Assembly (NCBI RefSeq): GCF_046546475.1
Contig: NZ_JBKGXS010000010.1
Coordinates: 128,092 to 192,091, forward strand
Reading direction: 5' to 3'
DNA: 64,000 bases
Origin: Pseudonocardia phyllosphaerae
GTDB lineage: Bacteria > Actinomycetota > Actinomycetes > Mycobacteriales > Pseudonocardiaceae
The notes beneath the pieces were generated by a model. That model did not search any database. It saw nothing but the letters and a program-made list of their open reading frames with translations, and was not told where the DNA came from. Shown here piece by piece: positions 58,246-64,000 of the stretch (the stretch's first letter is position 1; every line of letters starts with the position of its first letter). A program made the position numbers and the translations under genes.

Positions 58246-60510
58246 ATGTCCGACGTGATTTCCGAGGACGGCGTGCACGAGAGCACGGCCGTCATCGACA
58301 ACGGTGCCTACGGCACGCGCACCATCCGGTTCGAGACCGGACGGCTCGCCCGCCAGGCCGCCGGGTCCGTCGTCGCCTACCTGGACGACGAGACCATGCT
58401 GCTGTCCGCCACGACCGCCTCGAAGCGGCCGAAGGACCAGTTCGACTTCTTCCCGCTCACCGTGGACGTCGAGGAGCGGATGTACGCCGCGGGCCGGATC
58501 CCCGGCTCGTTCTTCCGCCGCGAGGGCCGCCCGGGCACCGACGCGATCCTGACCTGCCGCCTGATCGACCGCCCGCTGCGCCCGTCGTTCGTCGACGGCC
58601 TGCGCAACGAGATCCAGGTCGTCGTGACGGTCCAGTCGCTGGACCCGAAGGACCCCTACGACGTCGTGGCGATCAACGCCGCGTCGGCGTCCACCCAGCT
58701 GGCGGGCCTGCCGTTCTCCGGCCCGGTCGGCGGCGTCCGCGTCGCACTGATCGCCAACGAGGCAGGCACCGACACCCAGTGGGTCGCCTTTCCGACCCAC
58801 GACCAGCTCGAGCGCGCCGCGTTCGACATGGTCGTCGCCGGCCGCATCGTCGGTGACGACGTCGCGATCATGATGGTCGAGGCCGAGGCCACCGAGCAGA
58901 CGCTCGAGCTGGTCGCGGGCGGCGCCACGGCCCCCACCGAGGACGTCGTCGCCGACGGCCTCGAGGCCGCGAAGCCGTTCATCCGCTCGCTGTGCGTCGC
59001 GCAGCAGCAGCTGGCCGACGTCGCCGCCAAGCCGACCGCCGACTACCCGGTCTTCCCGGCCTACCAGCCGGACGCGTTCGAGGCCGTCTCCGACGTCGCC
59101 GAGCAGGACCTGGCGCAGGCGCTGACCATCGCAGGCAAGCAGGAGCGCGAGACCCGGATCGACGAGATCAAGGGCTCGGTCCTGGAGAAGCTGGGCGAGC
59201 GCTTCACCGGCCGCGAGGGCGAGCTGGGCGCGGCGTTCAAGTCGCTCAACAAGAAGCTGGTCCGCCAGCGGATCCTGCGCGACAAGGTCCGGATCGACGG
59301 CCGCGGCCTGACCGACATCCGGCCGCTCTCGGCCGAGGTCGAGATCATCCCGCGGGCGCACGGCTCGGCGCTGTTCGAGCGCGGCGAGACCCAGATCCTG
59401 GGTGTCACCACGCTGAACATGCTCCGCATGGAGCAGACGATCGACTCCCTCGGCCCGGAGACGTCGAAGCGCTACCTGCACCACTACAATTTCCCGCCGT
59501 TCTCCACCGGTGAGACCGGCCGCGTCGGCTCGCCGAAGCGTCGCGAGATCGGCCACGGCGCCCTCGCCGAGCGCGCGATCCTGCCGGTCCTGCCGAACCG
59601 CGAGGAGTTCCCCTACGCGATCCGCCAGGTCTCCGAGGCGCTGGGCTCCAACGGCTCCACCTCGATGGGCTCGGTCTGCGCGTCGACGATGTCGCTGCTC
59701 AACGCCGGTGTGCCGCTGAAGGCGCCGGTCGCGGGCATCGCGATGGGCCTGGTCTCCGACGAGGTCGACGGCCAGACCCGCTACGTCGCGATGACCGACA
59801 TCCTGGGCGCGGAGGACGCGTTCGGCGACATGGACTTCAAGGTCGCCGGCACCAAGGACTTCGTCACCGCGCTGCAGCTCGACACCAAGCTGGACGGCAT
59901 CCCGTCCGAGGTGCTGGCCGCCGCGCTGTCCCAGGCCAAGGACGCCCGCCTGACGATCCTCGAGGTCATCGGCGAGGCCATCGACGGCCCGGACGAGATG
60001 AGCAAGTACGCGCCGCGGGTCACCGCGGTGAAGGTCCCGGTCGACAAGATCGGCGAGGTCATCGGGCCGAAGGGCAAGATGATCAACTCGATCACCGAGA
60101 AGACCGGTGCCGACATCTCGATCGAGGACGACGGCACGATCTACGTCGGCGCGAACGACGGCCCCTCCGCGGAGGAGGCGATCGGCATGATCAACGCGAT
60201 CGCCAACCCGCAGCTGCCGAAGGTCGGCGAGCGGTTCCTGGGCACGGTGGTCAAGGCCGCCGCGTTCGGTGCCTTCGTCTCGCTGGTCCCCGGCAAGGAC
60301 GGCCTGATCCACATCTCGAAGCTCGGCAACGGGAAGCGGATCGGCAAGGTCGAGGACGTCTGCGCCGTCGGCGACAAGATCCGCGTCGAGGTCACCGACA
60401 TCGACAACCGCGGGAAGATCTCGCTGGTCCCCGTGGCCGAGGGCGAGGAGTCCGCGGCCGGTGACGTCACCGCCGAGACCCCGGTCGAGGCCGGTGCCGA
60501 CCAGAGCTGA
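58246..60510 (+). CDS. pnp: Polyribonucleotide nucleotidyltransferase (PNPase)
   Basis: A 754-residue 3'-5' phosphorolytic RNase, also able to add (p)ppGpp-type products in some actinobacteria. It has two RNase PH domains (the second with FPPFSTGETGRVGSPKRREIGHGALAERA, and the catalytic Asp region EDAFGDMDFKVAGT), a helical domain between, then KH (VPVDKIGEVIGPKGKMIN) and S1 (GTVVKAAAFGAFVSLVPGKDGLIHISKL). ATG 58246 with GAGGAG 11 bases ahead. The stop is 4 bases before the pepR start. Confidence 0.96.
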   Translation: MSDVISEDGVHESTAVIDNGAYGTRTIRFETGRLARQAAGSVVAYLDDETMLLSATTASKRPKDQFDFFPLTVDVEERMYAAGRIPGSFFRREGRPGTDAILTCRLIDRPLRPSFVDGLRNEIQVVVTVQSLDPKDPYDVVAINAASASTQLAGLPFSGPVGGVRVALIANEAGTDTQWVAFPTHDQLERAAFDMVVAGRIVGDDVAIMMVEAEATEQTLELVAGGATAPTEDVVADGLEAAKPFIRSLCVAQQQLADVAAKPTADYPVFPAYQPDAFEAVSDVAEQDLAQALTIAGKQERETRIDEIKGSVLEKLGERFTGREGELGAAFKSLNKKLVRQRILRDKVRIDGRGLTDIRPLSAEVEIIPRAHGSALFERGETQILGVTTLNMLRMEQTIDSLGPETSKRYLHHYNFPPFSTGETGRVGSPKRREIGHGALAERAILPVLPNREEFPYAIRQVSEALGSNGSTSMGSVCASTMSLLNAGVPLKAPVAGIAMGLVSDEVDGQTRYVAMTDILGAEDAFGDMDFKVAGTKDFVTALQLDTKLDGIPSEVLAAALSQAKDARLTILEVIGEAIDGPDEMSKYAPRVTAVKVPVDKIGEVIGPKGKMINSITEKTGADISIEDDGTIYVGANDGPSAEEAIGMINAIANPQLPKVGERFLGTVVKAAAFGAFVSLVPGKDGLIHISKLGNGKRIGKVEDVCAVGDKIRVEVTDIDNRGKISLVPVAEGEESAAGDVTAETPVEAGADQS

Positions 60511-60514
60511 TCTG

Positions 60515-61888
60515 GTGCAGCACGACGAGCACACGGCGACGGCCCGGGAGCATCGCTCCCGGGCCGTCGCCCGCGTCGGGACCCCGTCGGCGGATGCCGC
60601 CGACGGGGTCCGGCGCTCCGACCTGCCCGGCGGGCTCCGCCTGGTCACCGAGGCGGTCCCCGGTGTCCGCTCGGTGGCGATCGGCATCTGGCTGGGCATC
60701 GGCTCGGCGGACGAGACCGGCGAGCAGGCCGGTGCCGCGCACTTCCTGGAACACCTGCTGTTCAAGGGGACCCGCCGCCGTAGTGCGGCCGGGATCGCCG
60801 AGGAGATGGACGCGGCCGGCGGCGAGCTGAACGCGTTCACCGCCAAGGAACACACCTGCTATTACGCGCACGTCCTCGACACCGACGTCGCGCTCGCGGT
60901 GGACGTGCTCGCCGACGTCGTCACCGACGCCGCGCTGGCCCCCGCCGACGTCGAGCTGGAGCGGGGCGTCGTGCTCGAGGAGATCTCGATGCGCGACGAC
61001 GACCCGGAGGACCTGCTCGGCGACCTGTTCGACGAGACGCTGTTCGGCGACCACCCGCTCGGCCGCCCGGTGATCGGTTCCGAGACCTCGATCCGGGCCA
61101 TGAGCCGGGACGCGCTGCACGGCTTCTGGCGCGGCGAGTACACGACGCCGCGGATGGTCGTGGCCGCCGCCGGGAACCTCGACCACGACGCGGTCGCCGA
61201 CCTCGTCGCGGCCGCGCTGTCCCCGGCCGCGGCCGCGCACATCGGTGACCCGCCGGTCCCGCCGCGGACGACGACCGGTGCCACCCCGGTCCGCTCCGGC
61301 GCCCTGGCCTGCGAGTACGACGACTCCGAGCAGGCGCACCTGATGCTCGGCGTCCCCACGCCCGGCCGGCACGCCCCCGGGCGCGCGGTGCTGGGCGTGC
61401 TCAACACCGCGCTCGGCGGCGGGCTGTCGTCGCGGCTGTTCCAGCAGGTCCGCGAGCAGCGCGGACTGGCCTACCAGGTCTACTCGTCGACGGTGCGCTA
61501 CGCCGACGCCGGCGCTCTCTCGGTCTACGCCGGCTGTGCCCCGGAGCGGCTCGGCGAGGTCGTGTCCGTGGTCCGCGGCGTGCTGGGCGAGGTCGCCGCC
61601 GGGGACCTGTCCGACGCCGAGATCGCCCGCGCGAAGGGCGCACTGCGCGGGGGACTGGTGCTGGGCAGCGAGGACACGCCGTCGCGGATGAACCGGCTCG
61701 GCCGCTCGGAGATCGACCACGGGCGGCAGCGGTCGCTGGCCGACAGCCTCGCCGGGATCGACGCGGTCACCCCGGCCGAGGTCGCCGCGCTGGCCGCGCA
61801 GATCCTGAACCGGCCGCTGACCGCGACCGTCGTCGGGCCCTACGACGACGTGGACGAGCTCCCCGCCTCCTTGCGCGAGCTGGGGTGA
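60515..61888 (+). CDS. pepR: M16-family zinc metallopeptidase (PepR)
   Basis: A 457-residue processing peptidase of the insulinase/MPP type. The inverted zinc motif is H76-FLE-H80 with the ELNAFTAKEHTCYYAHV segment and the distal Glu in LERGVVLEEISMRDDDPEDLL. The C-terminal half carries the Arg/Tyr substrate site (SSRLFQQVREQRGLAYQVYS). GTG 60515 is the only in-frame start upstream of LPGGLRLVTEAVPG. Its first 33 or so codons contain two perfect hairpins (60538-60568 and 60579-60611), which is unusual in a coding region. The gene order pnp-pepR is conserved. Confidence 0.92.
   Translation: MQHDEHTATAREHRSRAVARVGTPSADAADGVRRSDLPGGLRLVTEAVPGVRSVAIGIWLGIGSADETGEQAGAAHFLEHLLFKGTRRRSAAGIAEEMDAAGGELNAFTAKEHTCYYAHVLDTDVALAVDVLADVVTDAALAPADVELERGVVLEEISMRDDDPEDLLGDLFDETLFGDHPLGRPVIGSETSIRAMSRDALHGFWRGEYTTPRMVVAAAGNLDHDAVADLVAAALSPAAAAHIGDPPVPPRTTTGATPVRSGALACEYDDSEQAHLMLGVPTPGRHAPGRAVLGVLNTALGGGLSSRLFQQVREQRGLAYQVYSSTVRYADAGALSVYAGCAPERLGEVVSVVRGVLGEVAAGDLSDAEIARAKGALRGGLVLGSEDTPSRMNRLGRSEIDHGRQRSLADSLAGIDAVTPAEVAALAAQILNRPLTATVVGPYDDVDELPASLRELG
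60538..60568 (+). terminator. Perfect hairpin inside the pepR 5' coding region (1)
   Basis: GACGGCCCGGGAGC pairs with GCTCCCGGGCCGTC around ATC, a 14-bp stem, 28 bases after the pnp stop. It probably ends or attenuates pnp transcripts. Confidence 0.65.
60579..60611 (+). terminator. Perfect hairpin inside the pepR 5' coding region (2)
   Basis: GGACCCCGTCGGCGG pairs with CCGCCGACGGGGTCC around ATG, a 15-bp stem, 10 bases after the first. Confidence 0.65.
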
Positions 61889-63306
61889 CGGTTCCCCTCG
61901 GAGATCGCTCCGGCCGGGAGCGACTGCCGGCCCGGGTGCTGCTGACGCTCGCGCTGCTCGTCGGTTCGTCGTTCGTGATGGTCCTCAACGAGACCACCAT
62001 GACGACCGCGCTGCCGGTCGTCGTCGACGACCTCGGTGTCGCGGTCACCACGGCGCAGTGGCTCTCCAGCGGGTTCCTGCTGACGATGGCGGTGGTCGTG
62101 CCGACCACCGGCTACCTGCTGTCGCGGTTCCCGCCGCGGCGGATCTACCTGTCGGCGGTGGGCCTGTTCTGCGTGGGCACCGTGCTGTGTGCGCTCGCGC
62201 CCGGCTTCGGGCTGCTGCTGGCCGGACGGGTGGTGCAGGCATCCGGCTCGGCGATCATGGTGCCGCTGCTGATGACCAGCATCATGACTCTCGTCCCCGA
62301 CGGTCGTCGCGGCCGCGTGATGGGCACGATGGCGGTCGTGCAGGCGGTCGCCCCCGCCACCGGCCCGACGATCGCCGGTGCGGTACTCGCGGTGCTCGGG
62401 TGGCGGTGGATCTTCTGGATCGTTCTGGCCTGCGCCGGGCTGATGCTGCTGGCGGGCGTGCGGTGGATGCACGTCGAGGCGACGACGTCCCGGGCGCGGC
62501 TGGACCTGCTCTCGGTGCTGCTGGCCGCGGGCGCGTTCTCGCTGCTCGTCTACGGCCTGGCCCGCTTCGGCGAGGCCTCCGGCGAGCCCGGCTCCGGCGG
62601 GGTTCCGGCCTGGGTGTGGATCGCCGCTGGCGCGGTGCTGCTGGCCGTGTTCGTCCGGCGCCAGCTGCGGCTGGGCCGCGACGACGCCGCGCTGCTGGAC
62701 CTGCGCCCGCTGGCGATCCGTGCGTACACGCTCCCGCTGGTGCTCGCCGACGCCGGTTACCTCGCGCTGTTCAGCTCGGTGATCCTGCTGCCGTTCTACA
62801 TCCAGCACGTGCTCGGGCTGAGCCCGCTGGTCGCGGGGCTCGCCGTGCTGCCGGGCGGGACCGTGATGGGGGTGCTCGGCCCCGTCGTCGGGCAGGCCTA
62901 CGACCGGTTCGGTGTGCGGGCGATGGCGGTGCCCGCGTCGGTCGTGGTGTCCGCAAGCCTGTGGTCGTTCACCGCTCTGGGGGCGACGTCGCCGATCTGG
63001 CTGGTCGTCACGCTGCACGTCCTGATGTCGGTGGGGGTGGCGATGAGCTTCACCCCGCTGGTGACCGAGGCGCTCGGCGTCCTGCCGGCGTCGCTGCACG
63101 CGCACGGCAGCGCGATCCTGACCTCGACGCAGCAGGTGGCCGGTGCCGCCGGTGCCGCGCTGTTCGTGACGGTGATGACGCTGGCCTCCGGCGCGACAGG
63201 CGGGGTCGACGCGACGGGCGTGCGGTCCGCGTTCGTCGTCGCGGCGGTGATCGCGACGGGCACGGTGCTGGGGTCGCTGCTGCTGCAGCGGCGGTCGTCG
63301 CGGTGA
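61885..63306 (+). CDS. MFS drug efflux transporter, DHA2 family
   Basis: A 473-residue major facilitator protein with about 14 helices. Family pieces are VMVLNETTMTTALPVVVDDLGV (motif D1-like), QWLSSGFLLTMAVVVPTTGYLLSRFPPRRIYLSAVGLF (motif A), and GTMAVVQAVAPATGPTIAGAVLAVLGWRWIFWI (motif C, typical of proton-coupled drug exporters). GTG 61885 overlaps the pepR stop by 4 bases (GTGA), so it is translationally coupled to pepR, a less usual pairing. Its substrate is unknown. Confidence 0.9.
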   Translation: MTVPLGDRSGRERLPARVLLTLALLVGSSFVMVLNETTMTTALPVVVDDLGVAVTTAQWLSSGFLLTMAVVVPTTGYLLSRFPPRRIYLSAVGLFCVGTVLCALAPGFGLLLAGRVVQASGSAIMVPLLMTSIMTLVPDGRRGRVMGTMAVVQAVAPATGPTIAGAVLAVLGWRWIFWIVLACAGLMLLAGVRWMHVEATTSRARLDLLSVLLAAGAFSLLVYGLARFGEASGEPGSGGVPAWVWIAAGAVLLAVFVRRQLRLGRDDAALLDLRPLAIRAYTLPLVLADAGYLALFSSVILLPFYIQHVLGLSPLVAGLAVLPGGTVMGVLGPVVGQAYDRFGVRAMAVPASVVVSASLWSFTALGATSPIWLVVTLHVLMSVGVAMSFTPLVTEALGVLPASLHAHGSAILTSTQQVAGAAGAALFVTVMTLASGATGGVDATGVRSAFVVAAVIATGTVLGSLLLQRRSSR

Positions 63307-63345
63307 GGTGGCCCGTGCGCGTCGATCAGGGAATCCGCTGACGAC

Positions 63346-63389
63346 GGAGACCCCGGACGGCAGCTGAGGTGCTGCGGTCCGGGGCCTCC
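63346..63389. terminator. Imperfect hairpin between convergent genes
   Basis: GGAGACCCCGGACGGCAGC (63346-63364) pairs with GCTGCGGTCCGGGGCCTCC (63371-63389) with two mismatches in 19. It lies between the MFS gene and the disrupted binding-protein gene. Confidence 0.75.
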
Positions 63390-63410
63390 GTGGTTCAGGT
63401 GCTCAGAGCG

Positions 63411-63870
63411 TCACGGGGTGCCGTTCTGCCAGCCGAGGGTCTCCGGCAGCGGCGGCCACGCGAAGAGCGAGGCGCCCCAGTTCGCGAGGCCGGGCTTGGT
63501 CGCCCAGATACTGGGACCGGAGTACACGGGCATCACACCGTGGGTGGCGAGAGTCTTCTTCTCCACCGCGTTGGCCGCCTTGTACTGTTCCTCCTCGGTC
63601 GGAAGCGTGTTGACCTTCTTCAGCTCGGCGTCGAGCTCCTTGGTGCCGGTGCCGGAGTTGTTCAGCGTCGAGTTCGAGCAGTACATCTGGCAGATGTAGG
63701 CGACGCCGTACGGGTCACTCGACTTGAACCCGCTGTAGATCATGTCGAACTCCTTGTTCGCCAGGATCTTGGAGAACTCGGTCGACGGGACCTGCCGGAC
63801 CTTCATGTCCACACCGATGTTCTTCATCATCGCGACCATCGCGCCCGACTCCGCACGCTTGGTCGGAGTG
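63411..63870 (-). pseudogene. Peptide-type ABC substrate-binding protein, 3' fragment cut by an IS
   Basis: The last 150 or so codons of a family 5 solute-binding protein (GVDMKVRQVPSTEFSKILANKEFDMIYSGFKSSDPYG, then MPVYSGPSIWATKPGLANWG). Reading further upstream on the same strand, DTPTKRAESGAMVAMMKNIG is still family-like, then the frame leaves into IS sequence at about 63870. The 5' part is therefore missing here and presumably lies beyond the element. The family and truncation are visible; whether the rest is intact elsewhere is unknown. Confidence 0.85.
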
Positions 63871-64000
63871 TCAGGGACTGTCCGGAAGATCGTGTGTGGG
63901 CGGTGATCGTCTGTGTCAGTTCAGGGCGATCCGGTCGCCGTAGAACAGTGTCAACGCGTTCAGTGCAGCCTTCCAGCCGGTGGTCCGGCCGGTCACGTTG
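63871..64000 (-). mobile_element. IS256-family insertion sequence, end region (partial)
   Basis: One end of an insertion element, from about 63871 (start of TCAGGGACTGTCCGGAAGAT, the probable terminal repeat) to the window edge. It contains the 3' end of a transposase gene and disrupts a binding-protein gene. The other end and the target duplication lie outside, so the exact junction is uncertain by a few bases. Confidence 0.8.
63916..64000 (-). CDS. IS256-family transposase (C-terminal 27 codons only)
   Basis: The last 27 codons of a transposase run off the right edge. The residues NVTGRTTGWKAALNALTLFY then GDRIALN match the common IS256-family C-terminal pattern (W-K-x-A-L-N ... F-x-x-R). 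The TGA stop is at 63916-63918, about 45 bases inside the IS end. Most of the catalytic DDE domain is outside the window. Confidence 0.8.
   Translation of the reverse strand, partial: NVTGRTTGWKAALNALTLFYGDRIALN

Overview
The window is about 64 kb of a very GC-rich actinobacterial chromosome. Coding density is high, GTG starts are frequent, and many adjacent genes overlap by 4 bases at a GTGA or ATGA junction. A mycothione reductase gene and a gene order matching the Mycobacterium tuberculosis stretch from dxr to pepR (dxr, rip1, ispG, GNAT, PBP, map, mtr, GNAT, proS, rimP, nusA, ylxR, infB, rbfA, nrnA, dinF, truB, ribF, rpsO, pnp, pepR) point to Mycobacteriales or Pseudonocardiales. Base composition and protein style suggest Pseudonocardia or a relative. 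The genus is inference; no marker RNA lies in the window.

Left end (1-5.2 kb): the start of a polyol/sugar ABC transporter binding lipoprotein gene diverges from a LacI-family repressor gene across palindromic operators. Next comes a DNA-repair cluster of LigC-type ligase, Mug-type glycosylase and Prim-PolC-type polymerase, with three palindromic intergenic repeats in the middle. From 5.2 to 15.8 kb is the conserved isoprenoid/envelope block: dxr, the site-2 protease rip1, a HAD protein, ispG, a GNAT, a penicillin-binding protein, DUF3054 and methionine aminopeptidase. A FAD monooxygenase/MarR pair is embedded in it.

From 15.8 to 22.7 kb lies a six-gene leftward operon (alpha/beta hydrolase, FAD oxidoreductase, DUF1365, two different cyclopropane-fatty-acid-synthase-like methyltransferases, DUF1295 membrane protein). 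All five junctions are 4-base overlaps, and a peroxiredoxin gene follows. This is the best candidate for an incompletely described pathway, probably a lipid or fatty-acid modification. From 23 to 34.7 kb are PlsC, mycothione reductase, a GNAT, a LapA-like protein, a DEAD-box helicase, a YaaA protein, metY-metX behind a short leader peptide, an acyltransferase and an F420-type oxidoreductase.

From 34.7 to 49.7 kb lies the translation/RNA block: proS, two ferritin-type or exported proteins, rimP-nusA-ylxR-infB, ylxP, rbfA, nrnA, a methyltransferase and a MATE exporter. From 49.7 to 53.6 kb a dicarboxylate transporter is flanked by a CitA/DcuS-like kinase and an OmpR-like regulator, an unusual combination. 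Then follow truB, ribF, a His-rich XRE regulator, ThpR, rpsO, pnp, pepR (with two terminator-grade hairpins inside its first codons) and an MFS exporter. The right edge holds the 3' part of a peptide-type binding protein gene cut by an IS256-family element that runs off the window.

A recurring regulatory feature is a TAnnnT-like -10 box placed 6-8 bases before the start codon of at least nine genes, which predicts leaderless mRNAs.
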